Origin: Rhodopirellula sp. P2
GTDB lineage: Bacteria > Planctomycetota > Planctomycetia > Pirellulales > Pirellulaceae
Length of the DNA stretch: 64,000 nucleotides
Direction of reading: 5' to 3'
Assembly: GCF_028768465.1 (NCBI RefSeq)
Contig: NZ_CP118225.1
Span: 2,399,001 to 2,463,000 of the forward strand
Below the pieces are notes generated by a model. The model ran no database searches and had not been told where the DNA came from. It saw only the letters and a program-made list of their open reading frames with translations. The first letter of the stretch is position 1. Each line of letters opens with the position of its first letter. A program made the position numbers and the translations under genes. Of the stretch, positions 53,061 through 62,744 are shown piece by piece.

Positions 53061-56000
53061 GATGAAGTTCCTGGGGAGTGGCTTGCCGTGGCTCCTTCTT
53101 CATCAATGCCTTCATCCAACGAATTGGGAAGCGAGTCCAAGCCTTCGTTGGAACGCTGGCCTGAGTCGACGCGGCGGCGTGACGATCCGCTGGGGGCATG
53201 CGGGTCCGCTGATTCATGGGTGACGGATCGTGAGCCCGGTGAGGAACCCTGTCCCTTTCGGTTCAAGTGAGTGGAGCCATAAGGCGGGATCTTCTCGGAA
53301 GCACGCGATGCACCAGATGACTGCAAAACACGCTCGGAGGTTGGGGGCGAAATCAATGCGGAGATGGCGTAGAAAACCGCAACAAGAACCAACGAGATCA
53401 TGATCAGTTGCGCCGTCACGATCACTCCATCAGGAGCAGCGACCAACACACCAGCCAACACCACCGCCAGCAAGATGATTGCAAAGGGATGCCGGCTCTT
53501 GGGGAACAACTGAGTCGAGGCTGCAAGCAACAACGACAAACTGCCCACTGCCAACCACATCAAGGTCCGGGACACGGTCAACGCTGAAAAAGAGTACGGA
53601 TCGCTGGAGTAGAAAAGATATTGGTTGCTAGGAACCGTGAACGCGGCATTGGCCGTCGATTCTTTGAGTGAACTGAGCAGCGAGGTGTTGTCTTGGAAGG
53701 GGAACGTGACCCATTCCAACAACTCGGTGTCGTCGACGATCGGCTGCCGCGACAATCGCAACTGCTCGCGTTCCCAACGCATCAAGCGGCCACAGGACGA
53801 CGAAGCCCAGAACAGGTGGGAGTCGGTGGGAACCGACAATTGCCAATCGATTTGGGCGGATCCAATCGGTAACTGCATCAGCGGTTCGATGCTGGTCCAC
53901 CACGGACTGGCTTCGGTTTCCGTCCACAACCGAATGTCCAGGAGGTGTCGAGAGGGTGGGGCGGATTCGTTCGTCTGCGTGGGGTTCGCACTTGCGATCG
54001 CCGGTATGTCGATTCGCAATCCGCTGCGTCCTCTCGAAGTCGCGATGAGGTTTCCATTCAATCGAGTTTCAATCCGAATGGTTTTGAGTTGTTCCGACAA
54101 ACCAATCGAAATTTGCTGCCCGCCTTCGACAACCGCGATCAATTGTTCATGGCGTGTGCGTTGACCAACCAAACTTCGGAGCACCGCTCGAGTGACTCGA
54201 ACAGGGGATTCTTCCAGTGATTCCTGTTGGAATCGCAACGAAAATGGAGCGTCCGGAATCGAAGTCAGCGACCATTCATTGGTGAGGATTGGAGCGGCAC
54301 CGTTTTCAGGCGACGCCAGCTGTCGAGTGCCAGCAAGCAAACGTTCGTCGCCGACCGTGGCGATCCAAATCTGTCCCACACCATCAGTGACTGAATTGGG
54401 AAGGTTCAGGCGATAGTCCTTTTCCAATGTGACTTGGTCAGCGATCGGGGTTGGAATGGCGACGAGGATTTGGTCAACGATGGGCGGGGGATCCGTGTTC
54501 GACGGATGGTCCGTGGCACTGCCCAGTGCACCGTCCTGCGAGTTCTCCGACACACCATCTTGCTCGGATGCATCGCTGGGCGAGTTCTCGCCATTGGCCA
54601 GCGTTGGTTGGTCGCTGGTTTCAGCTGAGCCATTGGCAATCGTGTTGGCATCCCCCGTGTCGTCAACGACCGCGCTCGGCTCGATGCCGTTGACGGCCTC
54701 GGACTCAGGGCGGATCAACGTTTTGGAAATCTTGGGGGCATGCAGAAGGTCACGCAACAATGATCGCGAAACCAGTTCAATTTCATGGGTTCCGACCGAC
54801 AGACGAGGCGTGACGATTTCATATTTGACCCAGCCATCAGAATGGGAATCGGATTCCGATTCCCGAACCATCGCTGGCACGCCATCGACCACGGAGGTCC
54901 ACTGCACGTTTTGCTCGTAGGGCGTCGGGATTTCAAACGGCAAGATGCCTTCGAGATCGATGGTGCTGGTGAGCGTCCAACGGGTTTGGCTGATCCACTG
55001 GTTGCCTTGCGTGCCCATCGAGGTGCCGCCAGCGAGGCTCAGACGCAATGGGCGTTCCGTGAAATTACCGGTCACATTCCACGGTCCGTCCACCGACAGC
55101 AACCGAAAACGGCTGGAGGAATCGTTGTTGATCCGCTGGAGGTTTTCGCTTTGCGAAAGGTCCACGGACCATTGCAGACGTTTCGCATCGGTGACGTGAA
55201 GCGAGGCTTCCGTGACGGCACTGGAGGATTCGTTCGTTTGCAGTTTGGGGAGTGTCAGCGTGAGAGGATCCGAGACCATCTGCTCGGTGACGACGCGTTC
55301 GCACGTGATCACGTATTGGCGAGGCCATTTGCCATCGGACGCATCGGCTTGCCACTGAACCAAACCTTCTGAGATGGAAACATCGAGTTCCGTCTCTGCG
55401 TCATCCGCCGTCAGGTGGGTCAAGTGCCATCCCGACAAATCCAACTGCATGTCTTGCGGATCGATCCCAGCACCACTGGATTGGACCGTCATCACGGACC
55501 GAGCCAAGCGGTTGGTCATGCTCAGGTCGATCGCAATTTTCAGGCGTTGTTGTCGTTGCTTTCCTGACAACCAAACGGGCAGCTGAAACGCGTCGCGGAG
55601 AAACCGAAACGTTTGAGCGCGTTCGCCAACGTTGACTGTGGCGGCATCCGATGCGATCGCTTCCACACCCAACCGCGGACGCCACCGAAGTCGGTGGTCT
55701 TCTGCGGTGACCACGGTCACGGTTCCGCGATGACCGATCGCATCCGGGACGCGGGGCAACTGCATGATCCAAGGGGTGGTCGCGGAAGCTTCGGGAACCG
55801 GCAAACGCAGTTGCAATCGAACCTCGACCAGCGACGTCGACGTCATCGCGTCAGCGCGGTCGGTCGAAAAACGAACGCGACGGGTGGGCGCAGAACTGGA
55901 TTCTGGCAGTGGATTGGTCTTGGGTTGAGTTTGCGAGGTTGCACTGTTCGGTGGATCATCCCCCAACAAGGTCATCGTCCAGCCCGAATCGGAGACATCC

Positions 56001-57409
56001 ATGGCGGTGCCCGTTTCAAACGCCGTGTCGCTGACTTCGTCGCCGCCATTGGTGTCAGGCGACAGTCCGTTTTCACGGTTGTCCTCGTTGATGGCCACTT
56101 CAGGACTGCCCAGCAGGACGGCTCGTTCGGGCAACTCAATTTCAAAGTCGTCCAGTTGCCCTCGCAGATTGCGAACGATCATCTGAACTTGCATGGTGGG
56201 AGGGTCGGCTGGCGATTCCCAACGCAAGGTCGCGTTGGATTCGGTTTCCAACAGGCGAGCGGCCTGAGTGGCCGAAGGCAGCCATTGCCACTTGAAGGCG
56301 AATTCGCCGCCTTGGCTGTCGATCTCAAAACGCGAACGTCGTTTTGACTCATCCTCGGAGTCGGATTCTCGTCGCGCCAATTGACGCAGGACTTCACGTC
56401 CATTGCCGACAATCTCAGCGGTGATCAGAGGAGGCGAACTTTTGTTGGGATCCCATTGAAGAGGATCGACAGAGATTTCGACCCGCGTTGGCACGGTCGG
56501 CAGTGACAGCGGCAGGAAACTGGTCAGCGGTCCCAAGCGACGCACTCGCGTGGACATCTTCAGTTTGCAAATGCAGTCGATGGGGTTGTTGGGCGAGGCG
56601 GCTTCGGCCGGCAGGACAAGTTCATAGCTCAACCCGGCATTGGCTCGTGAAGAGTTTCCCAGGGCGGTGTTGCCGTTGGTGGTGGCGGAGGAGGCCGCAT
56701 CCAGCAGCTCGTCGCGAGCAGCGGCTTTGCTCTGGGCCACACGAACGAATGCTCGCGCCAGTTCCCGCTCCGGTCCGGCATCCGAAGATGCCTCGTCTGA
56801 CTCGGTGTCCAGATCGGAGTCGCGCTCGCCGGATCCCTTGTTGTGACTGGCGTCATCGTCGTTGGGGACCATCTGAACCATGGCTGGTTCCAATAAATGG
56901 AAGCCGTTCAGGCCCAGGTCCAGGACAATCGGAGTCGACGTGCCCTCTCGAGTGCTTCGAGGGTCGATGACGAAGTGGCAGTCCAGTTCGAATTCGGCAC
57001 GCTGATCATGGGCCGAACCGACCAAGTTGATGCGTTGCAACGTGGCGCGGCGGTCTTGAACCTGAATGCCTTGTTCCAATCGACGCAAGCGATCGATTTC
57101 CTCGAATGACATTCGAGGCATGACCACGGGCGTTCCCGATTCGTCCAGAAACAAAAACGCATCCGGAGTGATTCCGCCCGATTCGCCACGAATGATTTCG
57201 GGGAGGGGCGTGGTGCCAGGAGGCTGCGCCGTGGCGTGGGTGGCAAAAACGATTGCGAAGAGAAGGCACGCTGCCAGCCTGACGCAGCCTCGCCATCCGG
57301 AGAAGATCGTTGCGATCTTGGACGGAAAGCGGGGGGAGCGATCGTTCGCATCCAGGTGGCGTTGGGATGCTGGCGCATGAATTTGGCCCGAGTACCGATC
57401 CATCGGCAT
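53057..57409 (-). CDS. Giant exported membrane protein, first gene of the two-gene operon
   Basis: 1450 aa from ATG 57409 (ATG 57403 also possible). A basic N-terminus leads to a signal peptide (LAACLLFAIVFATHATA). The mature part starts PEIIRGESGG and FLFLDESGTPVVMPRMSFEE, then long beta-rich, Ser/Thr/Glu-rich stretches with no recognisable enzyme domain, plus several acidic linkers (SDLDTESDEASSDAG). Near the end are about three membrane helices (TLMWLAVGSLSLLLAAS; FAIILLAVVLAGVLVA; QLIMISLVLVAVFYAISAL), and then a polar tail (PPYGSTHLNRKGQGSSPGSR). Stop overlaps the start of the 3556-aa gene (ATGA). Overall layout is that of parts A and B of that protein. No known family. Confidence 0.8.
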   Translation of the reverse strand: MPMDRYSGQIHAPASQRHLDANDRSPRFPSKIATIFSGWRGCVRLAACLLFAIVFATHATAQPPGTTPLPEIIRGESGGITPDAFLFLDESGTPVVMPRMSFEEIDRLRRLEQGIQVQDRRATLQRINLVGSAHDQRAEFELDCHFVIDPRSTREGTSTPIVLDLGLNGFHLLEPAMVQMVPNDDDASHNKGSGERDSDLDTESDEASSDAGPERELARAFVRVAQSKAAARDELLDAASSATTNGNTALGNSSRANAGLSYELVLPAEAASPNNPIDCICKLKMSTRVRRLGPLTSFLPLSLPTVPTRVEISVDPLQWDPNKSSPPLITAEIVGNGREVLRQLARRESDSEDESKRRSRFEIDSQGGEFAFKWQWLPSATQAARLLETESNATLRWESPADPPTMQVQMIVRNLRGQLDDFEIELPERAVLLGSPEVAINEDNRENGLSPDTNGGDEVSDTAFETGTAMDVSDSGWTMTLLGDDPPNSATSQTQPKTNPLPESSSAPTRRVRFSTDRADAMTSTSLVEVRLQLRLPVPEASATTPWIMQLPRVPDAIGHRGTVTVVTAEDHRLRWRPRLGVEAIASDAATVNVGERAQTFRFLRDAFQLPVWLSGKQRQQRLKIAIDLSMTNRLARSVMTVQSSGAGIDPQDMQLDLSGWHLTHLTADDAETELDVSISEGLVQWQADASDGKWPRQYVITCERVVTEQMVSDPLTLTLPKLQTNESSSAVTEASLHVTDAKRLQWSVDLSQSENLQRINNDSSSRFRLLSVDGPWNVTGNFTERPLRLSLAGGTSMGTQGNQWISQTRWTLTSTIDLEGILPFEIPTPYEQNVQWTSVVDGVPAMVRESESDSHSDGWVKYEIVTPRLSVGTHEIELVSRSLLRDLLHAPKISKTLIRPESEAVNGIEPSAVVDDTGDANTIANGSAETSDQPTLANGENSPSDASEQDGVSENSQDGALGSATDHPSNTDPPPIVDQILVAIPTPIADQVTLEKDYRLNLPNSVTDGVGQIWIATVGDERLLAGTRQLASPENGAAPILTNEWSLTSIPDAPFSLRFQQESLEESPVRVTRAVLRSLVGQRTRHEQLIAVVEGGQQISIGLSEQLKTIRIETRLNGNLIATSRGRSGLRIDIPAIASANPTQTNESAPPSRHLLDIRLWTETEASPWWTSIEPLMQLPIGSAQIDWQLSVPTDSHLFWASSSCGRLMRWEREQLRLSRQPIVDDTELLEWVTFPFQDNTSLLSSLKESTANAAFTVPSNQYLFYSSDPYSFSALTVSRTLMWLAVGSLSLLLAASTQLFPKSRHPFAIILLAVVLAGVLVAAPDGVIVTAQLIMISLVLVAVFYAISALISPPTSERVLQSSGASRASEKIPPYGSTHLNRKGQGSSPGSRSVTHESADPHAPSGSSRRRVDSGQRSNEGLDSLPNSLDEGIDEEGATASHSPGTSS

Positions 57410-57666
57410 CAGGAAGTGGAGAGTCGAGAAAGACGTTGGTCCGGTCAACGGGGCACCGTCACAGAAGAGTGGCGCGGCGATCAATCAGAAGAGGCCTCCC
57501 AGTTTACGCAAATCACGTGACCGGTAACAGCTTTTCCTGTCGAACCGGGCAACATCCAGTCAACTCAAAACCCCTTCCACCGCTACGATCTGACCAGACC
57601 GACCAATCTGACACGAAAAAGTGAGTTCGGCCCCCCCGAAAAGCGATGCCGATCGGTTGCAGGGAA

Positions 57667-58014
57667 TTATCCCGCGTGGCGTCGTCGCCACAGGAACCGG
57701 AGGTAGTCGAGCATCATCCACTGGACGATCAGCAGCGCGACCGGCCCTCCGAACAGGAAAAATTGGCTGACCTTTTCGTTTTCAAACCAATTCACTCCCG
57801 CGGCCCCCAACGCTGACAAACTTGCCATCACAAAGGCACCGTTGATCAGCAGCAGGCCACAGGACAACACCACTGAACTGACCGAGGTCAGGCAGCCACC
57901 GGCGAAATCGGCCAATGGCATCGAAGACGCACCAATCCGCTCGGTTTCTTCGGGGGGCGAATCGGTCCGGTCGATCCCCATTCGCGAACCACGCTGCCCC
58001 TCAGGAACCTTCAT
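57667..58014 (-). CDS. Small two-helix membrane protein, hypothetical
   Basis: 115 aa from ATG 58014; a TTG start at 58053 is possible. About 30 polar residues (KVPEGQRGSRMGIDRTD) precede helix 1 (LTSVSSVVLSCGLLLINGAFVMASL) and helix 2 (FFLFGGPVALLIVQWMMLDYLRFLW), then a basic end RRRHAG. It resembles no family I know. It lies between the giant operon (257 bp upstream) and the divergent PhoR-like kinase. Confidence 0.6.
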   Translation of the reverse strand: MKVPEGQRGSRMGIDRTDSPPEETERIGASSMPLADFAGGCLTSVSSVVLSCGLLLINGAFVMASLSALGAAGVNWFENEKVSQFFLFGGPVALLIVQWMMLDYLRFLWRRRHAG

Positions 58015-58140
58015 CAAATCTTCTATGTTGCGAGATGCTGTGGAAAACACCAAACGTTAGACTGGGACGGTTTGGTGGCCACTGAATGGTAAGCGAGACA
58101 TCGAGCATGCGTCTCGGATTAGCATGGCCGTTATCGGTGG

Positions 58141-59532
58141 ATGAAACAACCTACCAGTGATCTCACGTTTGCCTTCGTCGAATCGAATGACGGTATGAGC
58201 CCAGACGCCCGACCAAGACCTTCTCCGATCTGCTTTTCCCAACCACCATTGAGGTCGTTCGGTCCTGCGATCGTCGGGATGGTTCTGATTCTGAGTTTGG
58301 TCATCGCCGGGGCATCCGCCTGGTTCGTCGGGGTGGTTAGTCTGGCCACCATCGGATTGTTGCTGATGTTCCGCCATTGGCACGACACGCAACAGGACGA
58401 TGCGGTTTCCGCTTACGTTCGCGAGAGCACCGAAGACATTCAAAAGTGGCAAGAACGGCTTCGTTGCCTGCACGCGGAAACCAAACAAAATGCCTCGGCG
58501 CTGTTGCAGCTCAGCGACGGGGTGATCGTGTTGGCAAAGGATTTCTCCGTCCTGCTGATCAACCCCTCCGCCGTTCGATTGTTGGGGCTGAAAAAGCGAG
58601 ACGCTTTGCTCGGACGTTGCTTCACCGAGTTGGTGCGGGTGCCTCAATTGTTGGCGTCGATTCGTTCGGCGGTCAAAGAGCAGCAACCGCAGGAGTTCGC
58701 GGTGGAAGTGCATGACCAGGGTGTCATCCGTCCCTTGCGGGTGCGGGTGGATTTGATCGACACCGGCGAAGAGTCGAACTTGCAGTTGTCGCTGCGTGAT
58801 GAAACGGAATCTCGCCGCGTGGAGGACATGCGTCGGGAATTCATCGCCAATGTATCGCATGAGCTGAAAACCCCCTTGGCCGCCATCAAGGGATACGCCG
58901 AAACCGTCGAGTTGGCGGTCCAAGATGATCCCGATGCAGCCCTGCACTTCATGCAGCAGATCACCGCGCAGTGTTTGCGGTTGGAACGGTTGGTGCACGA
59001 AATGATGCAGTTGGCCAGGGCTCAGGCGGGGCCGGCAAACCTGCACCTGTCCAGCGTTTCGCTGGCGGAAATTGTCGGTGACGCGATTCGGACTTACGAA
59101 CCCGTTGCGGTCGCCAATGGATTGGATTTGATTCAGGAAATCCCACCCGGCAAGGCCAAAATCATTGCCGATCGAGAAGCGACGCTGACCATCGCCAACA
59201 ACTTGATCGGCAACGCCATTCGTTATACCCCCACGGGAGGAGAGGTGCGGGTTTCGATCGAAGAACAGCCCGAGCATTGGGCGTTGATTGTGAAAGACAC
59301 CGGGGTGGGGATTCCATCGGCCGAGCAAAATCGAATCTTTGAACGCTTCTATCGCGGCAGTCGAAACGAAGAATCCAGCACCAGTGGCACCGGGTTGGGA
59401 TTGGCGATCGTCAAGCACCTGACACAGGCTCAGGACGGCAATGTTTCGGTCACCAGCACGCCCGGCGAAGGCTCTCGTTTTTGTGTTTGCTTGCCTGCCG
59501 TGCAATCTTCGACGGAACTGAACCGGGTTTAG
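58141..59532 (+). CDS. PhoR-like membrane sensor histidine kinase
   Basis: 463 aa. Two N-terminal membrane helices (IVGMVLILSLVIAGAS and WFVGVVSLATIGLLLMF), a PAS domain (about 120-220, LLQLSDGVIVLAKDFSVLLINPSAVRLLG), HisKA with H240 in VSHELKTPLAAIKGYAETV, and HATPase with IANNLIGNAIRYTPTGG (N box), KDTGVGIPSAEQNRIFERFYRGS and GTGLGLAIVKHL. This is the layout of PhoR/ phosphate-type kinases. No response regulator follows; the next gene is a CtpA-type protease. The input could be phosphate or envelope state (inference). Confidence 0.92.
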   Translation: MKQPTSDLTFAFVESNDGMSPDARPRPSPICFSQPPLRSFGPAIVGMVLILSLVIAGASAWFVGVVSLATIGLLLMFRHWHDTQQDDAVSAYVRESTEDIQKWQERLRCLHAETKQNASALLQLSDGVIVLAKDFSVLLINPSAVRLLGLKKRDALLGRCFTELVRVPQLLASIRSAVKEQQPQEFAVEVHDQGVIRPLRVRVDLIDTGEESNLQLSLRDETESRRVEDMRREFIANVSHELKTPLAAIKGYAETVELAVQDDPDAALHFMQQITAQCLRLERLVHEMMQLARAQAGPANLHLSSVSLAEIVGDAIRTYEPVAVANGLDLIQEIPPGKAKIIADREATLTIANNLIGNAIRYTPTGGEVRVSIEEQPEHWALIVKDTGVGIPSAEQNRIFERFYRGSRNEESSTSGTGLGLAIVKHLTQAQDGNVSVTSTPGEGSRFCVCLPAVQSSTELNRV

Positions 59533-59611
59533 CGGGTCGGGGTTTCGTCGGACGGGGGTTGGCGTGATACGATGGGCGGGTTCTCGCTCATCTCCGTTTT
59601 CTGACGTCACC

Positions 59612-61111
59612 ATGCTCCCACGAAACTTGACGCTGCTTTGTTCCGTGCTGGTCATCTCGTTCGCGTGTTATGTGATCCACCAGCGAACGAGAACCGCGAT
59701 GATGGTGGGCGAAGCCTTGGAGATGATCGATCGATTCTACGTCGAGCCGGTCGACCGACGGACTCTTCTGACGTCTGCGATGGCGGGCATGACATCGACG
59801 CTGGATCAGCACAGCGAATACATTCCGCCGGTCAGCTATCAAGCGTTCCAGGACACGATTCACCAGGAATTTGCCGGCATCGGGATCTATGTCGATCAAC
59901 CGGTCGAAAACGAACCGGTCCGGGTGATCACCCCGTTGGTGGGCTCTCCTGCGCTTCTTGCCGGGCTGATGCCGGGCGACGCCATCCTCGAAGTGGACCA
60001 CGAATACGTGGGGGATTTGGACATCCGGTCCGTCAGTGAACGCTTGCGAGGCCCCATCGCAACAACGGTCGAGTTGTTGGTCCAACGTGGCGATGAAAAA
60101 GTCAAGTTGAGCGTGAAGCGGGACACCATCCAGTTGGAATCGGTCATCGGTGATCACCGCGATGAAAACAACGACTGGGTGTTTCGTGTGAGGCAGCAAC
60201 CGGACATCGTTTACGTGCGAATGACCAGCTTTGGTGACAAGACGGTCAGCGAACTCCGAAATGTGCTGAGCCGTTTGGTGCCGAAATCAGATGTGTCGGG
60301 GTTGGTGTTGGACCTGCGAGGAAACGGCGGCGGGTTGCTCCATGCGGCAGTGGAAGTCTGCGATATGTTTTTGAGCTCCGGGAAAATTGTCAGCACCAAG
60401 ACTCGCGGCGGCGTGGTCGAAGACGAGGTGTCCGCAACGGCGGGGACTTTGGTTCCACCTCGCATGCCGGTCGCGATCTTGATCGATGAGCATTCCGCCA
60501 GCGCCAGCGAAATTGTGGCGGCGGCGCTGCAGGACCATGGCCGAGCGACGATCGTCGGCACGCGAAGCTATGGCAAAGGAACCGTTCAAAATATCTTGCC
60601 CTTGGAATATGGACGCAGTGCTCTGCGACTGACCGTTGCCAAGTACTATCGGCCCAGCGACAAAAACATTCACCGTGGAATCGATGACACGGAAGAAGAC
60701 GTGTGGGGAGTGAGCCCTGATCCGGGCATGAATGTGAAAGTCCCCGAAGAGGACCTGAGGCAATTGGCTCGTTTCTGGGAAGAGGCCTCTTACCCTTCTC
60801 TGAAAAATCGAGATTTGGCGGATGCTCATTTGAAGCTGGTCGATCCTGATCGGCAGGTTGAGTCGGCTGCCGACGAGGGGACCTCGCAGCCGCAGAAGGA
60901 ATCGTCCGAGCAGGAGCCACCTTCGCCGGAGAACAAGACGGCCCCCGAGACCGCTGATTCTGCTCCGGACGCAGACACCCCCGAAAACGAAAATTCGCAA
61001 ACCGAGCGACCGCACCCCAAATCGGCTTGGGATTTGGACGCACCCTTGCGAACAGCCGTGGAAGCCATTCGATCGACAAACGGAGCGGCGTCGAGGGCCG
61101 CTGCGGCGTGA
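59612..61111 (+). CDS. C-terminal processing protease, S41 family (CtpA-like)
   Basis: 499 aa from ATG 59612. A membrane helix/signal anchor at 7-20, then YVEPVDRRTLLTSAMAGMTSTLDQHSEYIPP, a PDZ domain (about 85-170: FAGIGIYVD, GLMPGDAILEVD), and the protease core LVLDLRGNGGGLLHAAVEVCDMF, HSASASEIVAAAL with Ser 297 and SYGKGTVQ with Lys 322, spaced 25 residues as in Tsp/CtpA. The tail (from 420) is Glu/Pro/Ser-rich. It cuts unstructured C-termini of envelope proteins. Its gene lies 79 bp behind the sensor kinase, perhaps coexpressed. Confidence 0.94.
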   Translation: MLPRNLTLLCSVLVISFACYVIHQRTRTAMMVGEALEMIDRFYVEPVDRRTLLTSAMAGMTSTLDQHSEYIPPVSYQAFQDTIHQEFAGIGIYVDQPVENEPVRVITPLVGSPALLAGLMPGDAILEVDHEYVGDLDIRSVSERLRGPIATTVELLVQRGDEKVKLSVKRDTIQLESVIGDHRDENNDWVFRVRQQPDIVYVRMTSFGDKTVSELRNVLSRLVPKSDVSGLVLDLRGNGGGLLHAAVEVCDMFLSSGKIVSTKTRGGVVEDEVSATAGTLVPPRMPVAILIDEHSASASEIVAAALQDHGRATIVGTRSYGKGTVQNILPLEYGRSALRLTVAKYYRPSDKNIHRGIDDTEEDVWGVSPDPGMNVKVPEEDLRQLARFWEEASYPSLKNRDLADAHLKLVDPDRQVESAADEGTSQPQKESSEQEPPSPENKTAPETADSAPDADTPENENSQTERPHPKSAWDLDAPLRTAVEAIRSTNGAASRAAAA

Positions 61112-61319
61112 CCAGACTGGAGGTCACATTGTCGCACATTGCCGACCGTTCGCCGCCATTTGTCCCGGAAAACGCTTGGTATTCGGGCGTGAAATCCATC
61201 TCAGTGGTTTGGCGGTTGTGATTCTGGATTCCGCATTGGTAAGCTAGATGCTGGGCTGAAACGGCGATGACGCTGTGATATTGCCACTGTCAGACCCTCC
61301 AAATTCACTTCCATTCAAG

Positions 61320-61712
61320 ATGAGTTCCCCGATGAAATCGATCGTTTACGTTGTTGCCGCCCTGGCCGCCGTCGGAATCATGGTCGCCATTTCTGCGACC
61401 CCTGATCAGGCACCCGAAGTTGAAACGGCCGCTGCGGCGGCCGTCGTTGCAACGCCGGAAGTCATGGCCGAAGCCGGCACGATGACTTTGGAAGTGCCTG
61501 AAATGCACTGCCAATTCGCTTGCTTCCCTCGCGTTCAGGAAACCTTGGAAAAGAACGATGCGGTCAGCGAAGTCGCTTTGGTCGACCAACCTGATCCCAA
61601 CACTTTGACCGTCAAGAAAGTCGTGGTGAAGTACAACGCTGGGTTCGACGTTTCGTCCGCTCTGGCTGCTTTGCAAAAAGAAGGTTTCAGCTCTGCCCAA
61701 AAGGTGCAGTGA
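61320..61712 (+). CDS. Membrane-anchored heavy-metal-associated-like protein
   Basis: 130 aa; ATG 61320 or ATG 61332. A signal/anchor helix (IVYVVAALAAVGIMVAISA) and an Ala-rich linker precede an HMA-like domain: MTLEVPEMHCQFACFPRVQETLEKNDAVSEVALV in pieces, then VVVKYNAGFDVSSALAALQKEGF. In classical HMA domains the metal site is M-x-C-x2-C; here it is M-H-C-Q-F-A-C (C-x3-C). It probably binds a metal ion on the outer side of the membrane. Its stop overlaps the possible GTG start of the chelatase gene. Confidence 0.75.
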   Translation: MSSPMKSIVYVVAALAAVGIMVAISATPDQAPEVETAAAAAVVATPEVMAEAGTMTLEVPEMHCQFACFPRVQETLEKNDAVSEVALVDQPDPNTLTVKKVVVKYNAGFDVSSALAALQKEGFSSAQKVQ

Positions 61713-61738
61713 TCGGCCTTGCCGGTGAGAGTGGCTCA

Positions 61739-62671
61739 ATGGAAGGTCGATCCCCTGCAAACGAAGCCACCTCCAATCGGAACACAGGCGTTGATCCGCA
61801 GTCTTTGTCCCCGGAGCATCCGCGTCGGGGAATCCTGCTGATCGGCCACGGGACTCGCGATCAGCGTGGGACCGATGAATTCTTTGAGTTGGGCGAGCGT
61901 CTGGCTTCGCGTCTGGCTGGACGAGCGATCGTTCAGCCTTGTTTGTTGGAGTTTCAGTCGCCCACAATTGATGAAGGTTGGCGCCGGTTGCTGGACGCGG
62001 GAGCGGATCAAATCACCGTTTCGCCGCTGCTGTTGTTCGCCGCAGGGCATGCGAAGTCCGACATCCCCGATGCGGTGGAAAACGTCGCTCGCCAGACTCA
62101 AACGCTGGACCGGATCGCTGGCTACAGTCGTCCGATATCGCGGCAGCCGCACATGATCGATCTGGTTCGGGAGCGGTTGTTCGAATCGCTGGAATCTGCC
62201 GCGCTGGAAGCCGGAGATGAAACGTCCCCGTCGATCGCCGTGGTGATGGTGGGCCGCGGAAGCTTGGACCCCTGTGCTTCGTCGGACATGCGATTGCTGA
62301 CCGAGGTCACGCTGCGTGGTCGCGTGAACGAGTGGGGACGCTCGGGATCCGCTTCGCAGTCGATTGCGGATCATTGTGGGCTCAACGCGGGTGGATGGTG
62401 CACCACGTTTTACGCAATGGCTCAGCCACGATTGCCGGACACGCTGGATCAATTGGCGGCAAGCGGTCGGTTCGGGCGTGTCATTGTTCAGCCGCACTTG
62501 TTGTTTTCAGGGCGACTCTATGATGCGATCGTTCGTCAGACAAACGAGGTCGCGGCGAAGTTCAGTGAGATCGATTTCGTTGTCTCACGATACTTGGGGC
62601 CGGATTCCAAGGTGGCCGCGGCAATCGCCGATCGAATCGATTCCCTGCGATCCGAAGACATCAGCGGTTGA
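61739..62671 (+). CDS. Sirohydrochlorin chelatase, CbiX/SirB type, two-domain
   Basis: 310 aa from ATG 61739; a GTG at 61709 that overlaps the preceding stop is the alternative. Domain 1: GILLIGHGTRDQRGTDEF (metal-inserting His of G-H-G) and LLLFAAGHAKSDIPDAV (second His). Domain 2: VVMVGRGSLDPCASSDM, GGWCTTFYAMAQPRLPDTL and VIVQPHLLFSGRLYDAI, a weaker copy of the same fold. It inserts Fe or Co into sirohydrochlorin. With the sulfite reductase in this window, siroheme synthesis is the likely purpose; cobalamin is the alternative. Confidence 0.9.
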   Translation: MEGRSPANEATSNRNTGVDPQSLSPEHPRRGILLIGHGTRDQRGTDEFFELGERLASRLAGRAIVQPCLLEFQSPTIDEGWRRLLDAGADQITVSPLLLFAAGHAKSDIPDAVENVARQTQTLDRIAGYSRPISRQPHMIDLVRERLFESLESAALEAGDETSPSIAVVMVGRGSLDPCASSDMRLLTEVTLRGRVNEWGRSGSASQSIADHCGLNAGGWCTTFYAMAQPRLPDTLDQLAASGRFGRVIVQPHLLFSGRLYDAIVRQTNEVAAKFSEIDFVVSRYLGPDSKVAAAIADRIDSLRSEDISG

Positions 62672-62744
62672 GCCCCATTCCGTGGGAGAGATTGATCTGC
62701 ATGGGGCGCCCGTCTCGAAGGCAATCGGGCCGGGCGGACGATTT

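Noticed and set aside
58057-59655. Long open frame (about 530 codons) opposite the PhoR-like kinase
   Set aside because: His/Gln/Arg-rich artefact; the kinase motifs are on the other strand.
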